A DNA stretch of 64,000 bases from Corythucha ciliata. Lineage: Eukaryota; Arthropoda; Insecta; Hemiptera; Tingidae. Positions 31,946-44,569 of this stretch are shown piece after piece. Below the pieces are notes generated by a model, which saw nothing but the letters and a program-made list of their open reading frames with translations, did no database searches and had not been told where the DNA came from. The stretch is taken from contig CM075941.1 in assembly GCA_038030265.1 (NCBI GenBank), forward strand, positions 46,252,164-46,316,163, in the 5' to 3' direction. Position numbers and translations under genes: made by a program. Numbering within the stretch: the stretch's first letter is position 1; the number at the start of each line of letters is the position of its first letter.

Positions 31946-34650
31946 TTAAAAGCGCCCTGTTGAAGAGAAAATGGGGTTAGGGCGACGAAAAACGTTTAGA
32001 TGGTTGTCCGGGGGGGGGGGGTACCTGGGTACGATGATGTAAGAGACGAAGGTTTACTGCTGTATGACTTGTAGTTGGAGGCGTACGGCCGGGAACTGCT
32101 TTTACTCACGTAGCTGGGGCGGGCTGAGCTGGCACTGCTCGTGTATTTACTGGGGTAGCGAGCGTAGCGCGACGGTGAACTCCCTTGGTATTTGGTCGAC
32201 GGACTTCCAAAAGTGTCGTACGATGGTTTACCACCGTAGGCGAAACTGGAGTATGGGCTACTGGAGTAGGGGCTGCTGTTGGAGTAGGGACTGCGGGAGT
32301 AGGGGGGTTTGAACGAGGGGATTGACGGTGGTGAACTGTAGTGGGACGGTCCAAAGGTTTGGGGACCGGTGTTGCCCAGGTTGGCATAGTGGCCGGGGGT
32401 GGGGAATTGAGGGGCTTGGAACTGGGGGATGTTGAACTGTGGTGGAGAGGCGTAGGGTGAACCACCGCCGCCTCCGCCGAATAGTGCGAGAGCGTGGGGT
32501 CCGGCGCTGAATGAGCCGGCTGAGTGGGGACTGTTGAAGACGGGCGGTGCTACGTGACCCGACTGGAAGACGTTGGCTCCTGGATGATAGGACGGACCTC
32601 CGAATGAACCACCTTGTTGGAAATTAAAGGAGGGAATTTGCGGTCCACCGCCAATAAAAGGTGTTTTGTAGGAATTCAAGCCTCCGATGTTAACCGGAGA
32701 CGGTGGAATGGGAGCGTGCTGTGGGAAACCACTCACTGGGCTACTGTACGAGCCCAGACTCGGCGGTGGGACAACAGGAGAGGGTGGACTGCTGTGTGAC
32801 ACCGGACTGCTCACTGGAAAACTGCTGTACGATCCACTTTCACCACTGTAACTACCTACAGTTGGACTTGAAAAACTGCTACCGCTGTACGTGTCGGAGT
32901 AGGGCGAAGAGCTGGACGAACCGCCCGACGTGTAGGAATTACTGCCTGACGCATACGGAGGGCTTGACGAGGGTGAGGAAGACGGTGAGCTTGACGGACT
33001 GACCGGCGAATAGTTACTGCCGGAACTTTTGTACGCTGACGACGAGCCGGAGGACGACGGTGAAGCGGCATTGTAGCCGCTGTAACTGTAGCTGCTCCCT
33101 TTTGAATCGTACGACGAAGAGGTCGGGGAGTCATCATCAAGATAGCTACTGATGCTGTTGATGTCAAATTCCTCTGAATTTGAGCCGTACGCTGGAGCAA
33201 CATGCATAGGAACTATGAAAATACGTTTTTTTCTGAGTTTCCCATCACCTCAAATTAATTTGCGTGCTTTGTAGGACATGAAGCGGAAGGGGGAGGGTAT
33301 ATTGTTTCATGACTTTGCCTTTTTTTACGCGGTGAAATGAAAAATGTTTATGTTAATTAGGGAAAATATCGTCGGCAGTCACAGGGTCACTCAAGTGAGT
33401 TTACAAACTTCCTTGTTTACATTTCTCTCTCACTCTGTCTTTCTCTATCTCTTCAAAGCTTTCTAATCTCTGTAGGAGAACGGTTAAGTGCATGTAACAT
33501 ATATAACGAGATTAACACGGGTAATCGTTTTCCAAAAAATCTCTCCCCCTACCCTCCTAAAAATGTATAAACAACGAAAGTCAAGGCAAATTGTGTCAAT
33601 CAGCACTAGCCAGTTGCCACACTGATCTAGTTTTTGTCTATTTTCACCCGACGATCGCGACAGGAAGCGGACTTAATGCTTTTGGTATTATATCGTGTGT
33701 ATCTTAAAGCTTTTCACTTAAAACACGTTTGATCCATCAAGAATGAAAGTGAAATTTCGCTCTCTCTTTATAATCGCCTTAATTCCAACATTTTACTATG
33801 GCCACCCCAAAAGAGATAAAGTAGAAGGTGTGTAAAGGGGGGGGGGGTAAGGTAATAAAGCGATTTAAAACAAGACACGAAAGCCTATAAACTACGGGAA
33901 GTTAAAAATTTCTCATAACAATAGGTAACGTTGCGTCATTTTGAATCGAAAATGAATGAAAATTGCAACGTACTCACCCGGTGGTTCGGCGATTGCTGAC
34001 GTTCCTATGACTAAAACCAAAGCTGCTAATCCAATGAAACCCTGCAAAAAAACAGAAAAAAAATACACGTAAATAAAAAAGAAAGAGTGAACGAACGAGT
34101 GGCGTCCAGGAGAGCACATTTGAAATGGGTCAATGAAAGTCCGTGGAGGGTCAGGGTTGTTGACTTTTGACGGTTGGAAAGAAAAGAAGATCGAGATATT
34201 GACCTTAACATTGCCTTAATAAAAGTGAAAACCCCTTGAACCGCGTGGAAAAAAAAAAAAAAAAAACGAAAGGGAAACCGGTTTCGCGTACTTAATTTCT
34301 GTAGCGTAAATTCTTACAAATGTCCATAACGCTAATAATTACTTGAGACCCTACGCGCCAGCGTTTCCGACGATATCCGCGTGTCGTCTTTTCCAGCTAA
34401 AAATAATCGCGGCTGGGATCACTTTTAAAAATCGGCACAAACGCTTGTTTAAAAATATGAAATCACTTTTAAACTGCAGTCGCGAATAAAATAAAGAGCC
34501 ACTTTTATCCGATTTTCCCGGGGCGATGAAAAAAAAAAGACAGTTGGTAGTCCGCAGGGTCGGGTGGGTCTCCCTTTCAATGGAACGCCAAATAAATAAT
34601 TAATGTATATATATTTTTTTGTTCAGGCTGTGCTTTTTTACCTGCCCCAT
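31946..34650 (-). CDS. Gene 2: secreted Ser/Tyr/Pro/Gly-rich structural protein
   Basis: Four exons on the minus strand: 34642-34650 (ATG GGG CAG), 33978-34041, 32025-33212 and 31946-31956, giving 423 residues. Introns are 600, 765 and 68 bp, GT..AG, with phases that agree. Residues 1-21 form a signal peptide (MGQGFIGLAALVLVIGTSAI, cleavage likely after Ala21), split between exons 1 and 2. The mature part begins EPPVPMHVAPAYGSNSEEFD and is Ser/Pro/Tyr/Gly-rich: SGYNAASPSSSG-type N-terminal half, a Gly/Pro/Phe/Gln middle (FNFQQGG, a run of six Gly, PQFNIPQFQAPQF), and a Tyr/Ser/Arg-rich tail (SPSRYARYPSKYTS). There are no Cys in the mature part and no recognised domain such as a chitin-binding Rebers-Riddiford motif. 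Extracellular matrix, cuticle, silk or egg-coat roles are all possible; that is inference from composition. If the last intron is retained, the C-terminus is longer and ends in a Pro run and RTTI. Confidence 0.8.
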
Positions 34651-34695
34651 GTTGTGATCGTAATGTGACTGGACAACGCCGTCCCTTAACTTCAC

Positions 34696-34703
34696 TTTTT
34701 ATA
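34696..34703 (-). promoter_or_regulatory. Gene 2 TATA box
   Basis: TATAAAAA on the minus strand, 46 bp before the ATG. An initiator-like CCAGTCACATT lies about 27-35 bp downstream, predicting a 5' UTR of about 20 nt. Confidence 0.7.
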
Positions 34704-34704
34704 C

Positions 34705-35540
34705 GGCAGCCGCCTCCAAGACCGTCAGGGAAAGTGAATCTCCTCTCCCCTCCCCGCCAGCGCGTGTGTTTAGGTATCCCCAACCCCTCGGGGGATTGCT
34801 CGTATTGAGAACCGTGCCACCCCCCCCCCCCCGGTTTGATTTTTTTTTTTCCCATAGTTGAGGAGCAACCATTGATGTGGTTTTTCCTTTACTTTTCAAC
34901 CCTCTTCCTATTCTAGTGTTACACTTTTATTTTATGTAACGGATTATTTCTGGGAGAGACATAATTTCAGAACTTGTAAAAATAATATTTTTCTCCCTTG
35001 TAAAATACTCTTTAGCATTCCCATTTAATGGTTTCGAGCATAAGCAAATTATGCAAGTTGGAACAACTCAGGACTTTCCAACAAATAAAATTGTTATATT
35101 TTGCTTATATTTCACTAACTATAAAACAATTCCAGCGGTTTAAAAATTAAGTCCATCTTTATTACTGAGAGGAAGTGAGAAGAGGGAGCCGGGTTCAAAA
35201 TGCCCCATATCCCTTCTGCCTTTCGGAAACTCAATTATCAGCAGATAAGGTGAGCGATCACCTTATTCCCGAAAATTCAAGTATTTAGGAGTTCAAAAAT
35301 CGTTGTTTTGGTGGCCACATCCCCCCCCCCACCTATTTCATTTTTTTCATTGAAATCCATTGGGAACCCGTATAATATAGTCCGGTAACAGGACTCATAA
35401 ACATGAAATTCTTGCCCTCGATCTGGAAACCCCGCCCGATGTTCTGCCCAAATCCGCAGAATTATGTCCTCGAACCAAGAGAATGTGTTCCAGAACCTCA
35501 ATTTTTTGCTCAAAATGATCGAAATTTCACAGGAACTTTA
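34705..35540. other. Upstream of gene 2, no feature seen
   Basis: A C-run at 34821-34832 beside a T-run, then AT-rich unique-looking DNA. No ORF of interest. Confidence 0.35.
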
Positions 35541-35690
35541 TAGCGTTTTCCATTTCCACATACAATTCAGCTCTCGGGCCGAGCATTTCCATCCGCCTTC
35601 CCCAAATTATATCATAATTATTATGTTAATAGAGAAGACGGCTGGAAATTTTCGGCCCAAGAGCTGAATTTTATGTAAATTGAAAACGCT
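35541..35690. mobile_element. Foldback MITE family A, copy 2
   Basis: Arms start TAGCGTTTTCCATTTCCACA and end AATTGAAAACGCT, with internal TTCAGCTC and GAGCTGAA. Homologous to 4679-4822. Confidence 0.65.
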
Positions 35691-36009
35691 GCGAGCTGAG
35701 TTTTGCTCCAAATATTCACTCTTCGGTCAAAAACTCGAAAGTAATCCCTCTGAATTGGATTTTATTGATCAAATGGCAAAAATCACCTAAAATCACCCGA
35801 CATGGTATAACATCAGACTTACAGCGTGAAGTCGAATACTCCCCAACAACCCACCCATCATCACGAAGCGGCCCATCCGTTGTGTTGCCAACTCGAAATT
35901 TGACAAAATCGGAAAACAAAAGTTTCAGAGTCAAAATTCTGCCGGCACGTGCTTGAGCTCGAACAACTCCAACCATCACAAATCTAAAAGAGGCTCGAAG
36001 CACTAAAAG

Positions 36010-37310
36010 TTCTTAACCAAAACAATATGCTCTAACTACAAAAAACATTGAAGGACAAAAAACCTCGAAACACAGAAAGCTGTAGCCACAAAGAGATCTA
36101 ACCACAAAATGCTTCAACCATAAAATGCTCTAACCATAAAAGCTCTTACCGTCGAAAGATCTGACCACATAAACGTTTAACTGACCTCAAAATGCTGTAA
36201 AAAAAAAATCTAATTACAAAATTAGACCACAAGAAGCACTGACCACAAAAAGACCTAACCACAAACAAAGTGAACCACAAAAACCTTAAACCACTAAAAA
36301 ACCAAAATACCAAAAGCTGCACCGCTAAGAAGCTCCAACCACGAAAAGCTCAAATCACAGAAAGCAGCAAACCCAAAATGCTCTAACCACAAAAGTTTGG
36401 TTCGCAAAAAGCCCGAATCACAAAAAAATCTCTAACCACAACAAGCTCTGATAACAATAAGTCCAATAAAAGAACAATTTAACTATAAAAATTTGAAACC
36501 GAAGAGACCGAATGCCGAAAGCTGCAACCCCAATATCGCCGAACCACAGATAGCAGGAAACCTAAAATGCGCAAATAACAAAAGGCTCTGACCACAAAAA
36601 CCTCGAATCAAAAATAAACAAATTAACACAAAAAACACTTGGCCACAAAAATGCTCCAACCACAAAATAGTGTAACCAAAAAATGCTCTAAACACAAAAT
36701 TATTTAACCACAAAATGCTACGACCACAAAATGCTCTAACCACAAAAAAATCAGACCTTCAACCACAATATACTCCAACCACAAAATATTGTAACCTTAA
36801 AATGATCCAACCACAAAATGCTCTAACCAAAAAATACTCAAACTACAAAATTCTCCAACCACAAAATAGTGTAACCACAAAATGCTCTAACCACAAAATG
36901 CTCTAACCACAAAATTATCTAACCACAAAATACTTTGACCACAAAATTCTCCAACCTCAAAATGCTCTAATCACAAAATACTCTAACCACAAATTATTCT
37001 AACAACAAAATCCTCTGACCACAAAATATTCTAAGCACAAAATACTGTAACCACAAAAAGTTCCAACCACGAATTGCACTAACCCCAAAAAGATCAGACC
37101 ACAAAATGTTTTTACCACAAAAACCTCCAACCTGAAATTTACTAACTAAAAAAATAATCTAACCACAAAATACTGTAACCACGAAATGCTATACCCACAA
37201 AATGCTCTAACCACAAAAACAACAGTGTAACAAAAGAAAACTGCAACCCAAAGAGATCAAACGCCGAAAGCTGCAATCCCAAAATTCTTTAACCCCAAGA
37301 AGCTTTATGC
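36010..37310 (+). repeat. Minisatellite array, family F4
   Basis: Units of about 16 bp, ACCACAAAATGCTCTA, over 60 degenerate copies, most regular at 36640-37060. It ends in the tail GCGTTCTTCAGTTTTAACAA shared with 31280. Confidence 0.8.
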
Positions 37311-37315
37311 GCAAA

Positions 37316-37930
37316 GCGTTCTTCAGTTTTAACAAACAAACACTGTGAAGCAGGATTCAAATGGGGCGGAACGAGTGCGGAAAGCGGAAGGACGGAAGGC
37401 AGAAAAACCGGTGGAGGGACTGGCGGAGTCGGTAAGAGAGATCACATGAAGCGGTCTCCATGGTGGGCGGAATCATAACCTTCCTACTGAAAGCCTCTGC
37501 GATCTGAAACCTCTCACATCTTGTTGATGGTGTTTTTATTTTCTTCCAAAATTAAAATTTTGTGTGCGTAATTATTGTGTTGTGCTCGGGTGTTGAAATG
37601 ATTGATGGGATGAACATCGTCTACGTAAGTAGTTCCTATCAACATTCCTGTCCCCTGCGCGGTATACACATTTCTTCCGCCGACCGCTGTCCGTCCCCTT
37701 CCTACAACATGACGGCCACCCTGTCCCAACAGTCAATCAGATTGCTTTCTGTCCTTCCGCTTCCCACGGGCGTTTCCGCTCCATGTGAATCCCGCTTAAA
37801 CACATGCAAATTTTTGCCAAACAGGCGTAAACAAAAAAAGTTTTGTCCGTTTTGTGGCGCTAAACAAACGATTCCGTTCATCTTCCAGGTTGCGTGATGT
37901 TGTCCCGATACGTCCAATTGTTAATAAAAA
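37316..37930 (+). repeat. Tail region of F4 element
   Basis: Contains TTTTGTGGCGCTAAACAAAC and CGATTCCGTTCATC, shared with 31358-31400. The middle (about 37380-37800) has no counterpart there. Overlapping ORFs on both strands (37562-37897 and 37702-37917) lie across the repeat and are not accepted as genes. Confidence 0.45.
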
Positions 37931-38109
37931 GTTTCTGACGCGTGAAAAAGAAAAAAATCGCCTGATCTAACGAATAGGACGATTTTAATTATTAATTAGT
38001 TCAAGAATTCAGGATTTTCTATTCTGTTTTCCCCAGAAATACTGATACTTGTAGGAAGAGCTTAGGCCTCCAAACAGCTGTCCGATTTTTTAATGTCTTA
38101 CCTGAGAGA

Positions 38110-39440
38110 CGTTAAAAAGTGACATTTTGAAACCCAAAACTGATGATTTTACTCTGAAACTGAATTAATACTGTATTGCGAGACTGACAAATGCTTTCAC
38201 ACAAAACCCAAAGTTTTACCCCAAAAACGGAAGTTTTCATAAACCAACGGGCGATTTTACCCCCAAAACTTACGTTATACACTAAAACTGATGATTTTAC
38301 ACCTAAAAGTAGCAATTTGAACCCAAACTATGACTTAAAACCTACGATTTTATCCCTAAAATGGCGATTTTACCACACACAAAAACAAAAACCTACGATT
38401 TCTCGCCGCAGATGCGATATTAGTTACAATTTTACGTTTAGGATAAAATCGCCAGTTTCGTAGTGACAAAAATTGGTGAATTCTCTTCAAAACGGAATAT
38501 TACCACCAAAATGACGATTTTACCCAATAACCGGATATTTTACGCCAAAACTGACGACTCTGCATGAAAACTCTGATGATTTTAACACAAAACTGACGAT
38601 TTGTTCACAAATAAGACGTTATTACACCCAAACAGACGAAGCCAAGCTTCACGCCAAAGCTCACGTGTTACCCCTAAAACTACAGATGTCACTTCAAAAC
38701 AAGCAATTTTACCCCAAAACGTTTGGCGGGTTTTCCTTAAAAAAGGAATATTAGGGGGGGGGGGGTCCCAAATGAGCCGATGTTACACCAAAACAGACGA
38801 TTTCGCGCCAAAGCTGACGTGTTACCCCAAAATATGTCATCACAAAACTGGTCATTTTTCACCAAAAATTTCATGGTTTCACCACAAAATTCAATATTTC
38901 ACCCCGAAAATGTTTATTTTAACCATTCAACAGAAAATGGAACATTTTACTCCATAAATGACGATATATTTACTCCCGTCCAGAAGTGTTGTTCCGAATA
39001 TTTCACTACAAAAACTGACAATTTTATCCTAAAAATGACTATTTTAAACTCAAAACATACGATTTCATCCTAAAAACTCACGTAACGTTCCTAAACTGAC
39101 GTTTTTATACTATAACTAGTGGTTATTCCCACCCCTGAAGTGATTATTTTACCCTAAAACTGGATGTTTTACAGCAGGTTTCCCTCTAAACGAAATGTTT
39201 ACCCCCAGCACAAAATGGACAAATTGTCGTCAAAACTGTCGTTTTCAAACTCAAAATTGAAGTTTTTACCCTAAAACTTCTACCAGAAAACTAAAGTTTT
39301 TACTACAAACTGGCGATTTCACCCTGGAATTAATAAAAGTGGGTTGACCTCAAAAGTAAAAACGTTACATCGAAACTGGCGATTTTAGCAAAAAAAAAAA
39401 AAATGGTGATTTTAGCACAAAAATGGAGGTTTTGGCCCAA
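38110..39440 (+). repeat. Minisatellite array, family F5
   Basis: Units of about 20 bp, CTGACGATTTTACCCCAAAA type, around 60 degenerate copies, broken at about 38754 by an 11-base G-run. ORFs are repeat-derived. Confidence 0.75.
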
Positions 39441-39539
39441 TAATTGCGATTTTAGCACAAAAATGGCAATCTAGAAGGTACTGAAATTGTGATTTTTAAA
39501 TAAAATTGAATTTTGAAATTCTGAGAAGGGTAATCCGAA

Positions 39540-39960
39540 AAAATTGTGTGGTTTCAGTGACTTAGTCCTGCGGAAATTATCTATTTAGTAGGAAAAATCC
39601 GCAAAATCAGTTGTTGAAATTAGACGCAACCCCACGAAATTGACTTTCCAGCCACGGAAACTGATGCTCGAATTGACGGTTTTTTCAATAGCGTTCGAGA
39701 AGTTGGTTTTAAAGTGAGCCGAACGCGCAAAAGTTTTGAGGAAAAAATGCGCGAAATCGGGGCTTGAATGTGCTAATCTCGGTAAATTAATTTTTCGCGA
39801 AAATCCTCGAAATTTTTTTTAGTGAGCTTCAACGTAACATTTGAACATTCCGATGGTATCTAGGGGTGGGCAGCTGCCCCACTGAGCCTTATAGCTTTCG
39901 AGTCTAGCGAGGGCAACTGCCCACCCCCCCCCCCTGTGGCTACATCCATGGGTGGGGGTA
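39540..39960. mobile_element. F2 array with GGGTGGGCAGCTGCCC terminus
   Basis: The F2-like array (to about 39840) leads into GGTGGGCAGCTGCCCCACT, GAGGGCAACTGCCCACC, a C-run and CTGTGGCTACATCC. The same order occurs at 27300-27830, so this is a second, partial copy of the element at 26755-27908. Confidence 0.45.
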
Positions 39961-40179
39961 TGAAAGCTGAGTGTCACAATCAGTTGAAACCCAAGTCCGG
40001 TTTTGAACCTGGCAACAATAAACCTATACGTCAGGGCACGGTTTCACAATTTGGCCGTTGAGTGCGCTGGTACATTTATGAAAGTCGTCAACTCGTCAAT
40101 AATCCATAATATCTAACGAAATACCAATCCTATTTATACGATAATGGCGGGAGGGGGACTCAAAAAAGGGTTTGCGTCT

Positions 40180-40600
40180 TGATTCATGAGACGAAACCCT
40201 TCCACACTATATTGGCTATGCGTCCCTCGAAACTTGTAATGCACGGCTACTCCGCCCTCCTCCCTCCCTGCGATTTCGCAGCCATTTATAACCAAAACTT
40301 GCTATTTCGAGGCTTATTTTTTTCTCGAAACTGCAATTTTGCCGCTATTGCTCCCGCAGAGGGAACATGAAATCTTGCGCCTAGTCATCCTCCAATTCTT
40401 CAATTCCGTGGCTGTTTAGCCCCCAAACTCCTCCACAAAACTCCCAATTTCGTGGCTGATTAGTCACTGAAACTTGCAATTTCGTGGCTATTTAGCACTG
40501 AAATTTCTGTTTATTCCCCGTAACGTTTGATTTCGTGGCTGTGTCCATGGAAACTTGTAATTTGCATGCCCCCCCCCGCCATGCTTATAGTAATTTGGTG
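40180..40600 (+). repeat. F6 array
   Basis: Units of about 31 bp (AATTTCGTGGCTATTTAGC then ACTGAAACTTGC), followed by a C-run at about 40571. Confidence 0.5.
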
Positions 40601-40660
40601 ATTATATTTAGTTTAAATTGTTAGTAGAAGCGCTTAAACTATACGAGGGTTAGTGGATAA

Positions 40661-40781
40661 TGCATGCATATATCTGTAGCCGTAGGAGCCTACATTGTCT
40701 GTCTTTCCTCGTTGAGATTCGTCAAAAACAGACCAGTTTCAGTTAGGAAACCAAATGCTGAAGATGGCGAGCAGCCGAAAC
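40661..40781. mobile_element. Foldback element family D, deleted copy
   Basis: Left arm (GTAGCCGTAGGAGCCTACAT onward) to about 40745, then a jump into the start of the right arm (GCTGAAGATGGCGAGCAGCC). The loop and most of the second arm of the 20908 copy are missing. Confidence 0.6.
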
Positions 40782-42716
40782 TTCAGCCCCCGAAAATTTG
40801 GGGGCTATGTATCACCCAAAATTGCTATTTTACGACTTTTTAGTTCCGAAATTAGTAATTTTGCAGCAATTTATACACCCAAAACAGGCAATTTTGCAGG
40901 TATTTGCTGGGGGGGCGGCTACGCTAATTTTCTGGAGCCTGAATCCTAGCACCCTTTCACGACTTCCGAGAATATACTACAGAAAAATAGCGTCAACATT
41001 CAAAAGACGACCGTTTCGCCACTGAATGTGGAACCGAAAGCTGATAATGCCTTACACCACTGCGCTTCCAAGGTCCCTGTCTTCGTCAGTGCCGAATAAT
41101 GAGACAGAACAAATGATTTTTGTTTCTCCCGAGAAGAATGATCTTCAAGTCTTTCCCATTGAGGACCATCAAAGAAAATTTATTAGTCCTCAATATTTAT
41201 TTATTTACTTCACGGTGATTTCGCCCTTTATTCGGTGGATAATGAAAACTGGGAGCTTCAAATAATTGAAAGGCGGTCGGTTACGTAATACCAAAAAAAG
41301 ATCACACAAAGGTTAATTATATGAAAGCAGGGAATTTTCACTTTCCTTGTACGTAGGTAATTTTGAATGAGAAGAAAAATTTAGTTATGAATTAGAGAGG
41401 TGAGAGCGGCGGCGGCGGCGGCTCAACTCATTGCGGCCTAGAGAATCTTAAGATTCTCCTTCACTGTTTGGTAAAAGACATTAAGTCGGATTCACCGATG
41501 CCAAAACAATGAAAATAAATTAAATTTTTTTTCCAGAAAACTTTTTAAAATGTAACAAGTTCTCAGGCTAAGTAGTTACGAAAATTGTCATTACATGAGT
41601 TTAACCAATCTACCCCGCTTTCTACACATTATTGCTCGAACATACACACGCGAACCAGCCCCTTCCCCTCGTCTCTCCCAATCAATTCCGCGTAGCAAGT
41701 TTTACGCCGGACACAGTTCAAGTGTGATTTTCTGACAATAATGCCGGAACTCAGAAAAAAAAAAAAGTTACAGGCACTTGCCTCCATAGTCTGAAGTATT
41801 GTTCTGTTTTTAACAGGGTTGGGGTGGGTTGGGGGATTAAAACGCGCTGTTTTCGTGCTCGTAATTTCGAGGGGGTTGACCTCCTCTCCTTCGAATCAAG
41901 CATGTCAAAAATTAAACGAATTAAACGGGCTTATTTCAGGGGTCATTCAACAGCAAAAATATGGGAAAACCGGTGCAAGTGAAAGAATAGTGAAATTTTT
42001 AGATGCAGTTGTGTGAGTTTCAGCTCATTTGTAGAGAAAGATACGTGTTGGAGGGAAAGAACTCTTCGCCACTCATTATTTTCTCAGGGCAGAAAGCAAA
42101 AAAAAAATTGTACTTAAAGTTTCGCGTCACACCTTTTTTTTCCCCAACTTGAAACGTGCGACGCTATAAAGACGTAATATACGGTTTTTCATTTGTCATT
42201 GTAACAACGTTCAACGAACTTCAATAGGGCGTTTTTCCGTTACCTAACCGCCTATGCTCGTAACTGATTGAAACAAGAAAAAATTATATATATATACGAA
42301 GGGTGCTCTAAAATTGGGTCATCGGGCCAACTAACTAACTTTTTTTGGCGGGGTATAATTTTCCATTTCAACTTTCCGGTCGCCCCATTTATTTGATTAT
42401 AAGTCATTACATTCGTTTACTTTTCGATTTATTTCAGACTAACTGCCTGTAACCAATTTTTCTTCACGCGTATTCCTCTATTTCTTTTCTTTTTTGTTTT
42501 TTTTCTTGGGCCTCGGCTTTTTACGCTTAATTTGCAAACATCTCCCGTTAACGGGTATTTTTAAAATAAATGCAGAACACTTGCCGCGGCCCGTTGAAAA
42601 AACAGAAGTGCCTACGCGGTAAGATAATAAGTGACGTGAAATTTCTGTAGAGCCAGTTTCTCAGGAAATTTCAGGCCGATTGCGAATTTTCGTTGGAAAA
42701 ACGACCATTTGATGCG
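40782..42716. other. No gene supported
   Basis: F6 remnants to about 40890, a GGC triplet run at about 41410, then unique-looking AT-rich sequence. ORFs of 60-80 codons (for example 41026-41265) lack supporting splice or poly(A) signals that I can connect. An exon could be hidden here. Confidence 0.3.
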
Positions 42717-43300
42717 CAGTGGCGCCAGCACGGTATCCCGGCCGCTACGCACCTCTCTAGGGGGTTTGGTTGGTGGTCCATGATCGAGGACGTGATAAAC
42801 AACATGGAAGTCAAAACAAGGAAGAAACTACGAAAGGGATAACAAAACAAAATAAAAACGAGAGAACTGGGAAGGTGAATAGCAAAAAAAGAATAATTGA
42901 AAAAAATAAAGGGGCACTAGGTGAATTCGGAACCTACTAGCGTGCTAATCTTTGGGGCACCGGGCAAGTACGCGGCAAAAAGTTTTTAAAAAACGCTAAT
43001 ATTCGTCGCTCTAAAACAGCGAAAAAGCGCTCATTCCTAGCAAAAAGCGGGGGAAAATCACTGATTTGCGACCAAAAATAGAGAAAATGCTGTTCGTCTC
43101 AATAATGAACAGTACGTTTACTGTCAGAGGTGGAAGGGGGATCAAGGGGTTACATCGAGCTTACGGGCGCTTGTCCAAAACAGGCCCTAAAATTTGTAAT
43201 TTCTTCGAAATTAAAACCTGACCGAAACAAGCCTTTTTGCACAATTTAAGACCCGAAAGTCGCATAATCGCATTGATCCGGATATTCAGCCGCTTGGAAA
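42717..43300 (+). mobile_element. Element starting CAGTGGCGCC with dispersed module, copy 2
   Basis: The CAGTGGCGCCAGCACGG terminus is followed at about 42942 by the CTAGCGTGCTAATCTTTGGG module, F1 units to about 43090, and a stretch homologous to 6780-6990. The right end is not identified. Confidence 0.4.
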
Positions 43301-43579
43301 TTCCAATTTCCTGGGTATTCAGGAAATTGGAATACTTACTCCTTATCTACCTCAAAGAAGTTGCCCCCCCCAAAATTAGCCCCCCGCGTCCGCAATGGTG
43401 CCAAAATAAGGCACCCGAAGTGCACCACCAGGCACCACCAAACTTAAACAGTGCACCAACCCCCAAGTCGAGAAAAACGCAACGGGCTAACTTCTTGCCA
43501 GCCCCCCTCTTCGGAATTTCCGAAGTTTGACTAAGTCAATCGAAGGCACCCGACGTGCACTAATAGGCAGAGGAGGTAC

Positions 43580-43700
43580 AAATTACAAATTACTTCAAAA
43601 AAGAGGATTAATTACAAATTAGCAATTACTTTTCACTTCCACGAATAATTACAAATTACAATTACTGTAATTGAATTACTTTTTCAATTACCAATTACCC
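43580..43700. repeat. (AATTAC)n repeat
   Basis: Imperfect ATTAC-type repeats on both strands (TAATTACAAATTACAATTAC). A shorter tract lies at 44397-44448 next to a GAGACC repeat. Such tracts occur inside some hAT-type MITEs. Confidence 0.55.
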
Positions 43701-43851
43701 AAGAGCTGGATTTGTGGAACACGCAAGCGTCTTGCTCTTGTTCCCTGTCATTTATTTAGTGCGTCCAGCCAACAATCGAACGTCAGAACAGATCTTTGAG
43801 ATAGGAAGGAGGACAGCATAGCCCCAAGCTTGCCAAGCGCATCGCATGAGT

Positions 43852-43935
43852 AGGGTTGCGAACTGTCCCTTGGGTATCCCGGATAGTCATAGTTTGCTAA
43901 TTTAGCTAATTTTGTCCCGCGTCCCGGCCAAGGAC
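43852..43935 (+). mobile_element. hAT-type terminus TAGGGTTGCGAACTGTCCC
   Basis: Related to the minus-strand terminus at 31590-31676, including TTTGTCCCGCGTCCCGG. No partner end seen. Confidence 0.45.
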
Positions 43936-43999
43936 GTTCTGGGACGCAATATGTCGATTCTTTATGTATCTCTTTGAAATTGATCATGCGATACCTAAC

Positions 44000-44160
44000 T
44001 CTCAGAGAGCTTTGCAATGGCAGCTTTATGTGGTTCGATATTGTTGTGCTTTGAGAATTTTATGGTTAGAGCTATTTGGATTGGAGTTTCTTGTGGTTCG
44101 AGCTTTTTGTGGTGTCAGCTTTCTGTGGCTCGAGCTTTTTGTGGTTGGGGTTTCGATCTT
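44000..44160 (-). repeat. F4-like units (reverse)
   Basis: GTGG-spaced units (GAGCTTTTTGTGGTGTCAGC), the reverse complement of the CCACAAAA family. Confidence 0.4.
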
Positions 44161-44448
44161 TGAAACCTTTGTACAGTTTTTTCCAAATTTCAAATTGGCA
44201 ACCCCAAGCTCGAGGGTATCGCTCGTGTCATAATTACTTTGAAACTCTTATTTTTCACTGAATTTCATGCAAAAACTCCTCCAAAAGCTCCGAGTAAGGC
44301 GTGAAATAGTACCCGCTGAGTTTTCGAAATAATATTGGCTCTGAAGATGGGAATGTAATTAATAATTGTTCATTACAAACTTCGAAAAAGTGTTTTTAAT
44401 TACAAATTACCAATTACAATGGCATGTTGCTATTAATTACAAATTACG

Positions 44449-44560
44449 AGACGAGACTATCATTTCTGGAGCGAGACCGAGACCAAGTTTTCTGGTCTCG
44501 AGACAAGACAGAGACGAGACCGCTATTTTCGAGACGAGACCGAGACTTGTTTCGGTCTCG
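44449..44560. repeat. GAGAC(C) simple-repeat tract 1
   Basis: GAGACGAGACTATC, GAGCGAGACCGAGACC and GGTCTCGAGAC patterns, present on both strands. The same type recurs at 47698, 61831 and 62942. Confidence 0.65.
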
Positions 44561-44569
44561 GAATTAAAA

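Noticed and set aside
36010..37310. Short direct repeats with spacers suggesting a CRISPR-like array
   Set aside because: Units are contiguous ~16-bp degenerate tandem repeats without unique spacers, in a eukaryotic context.
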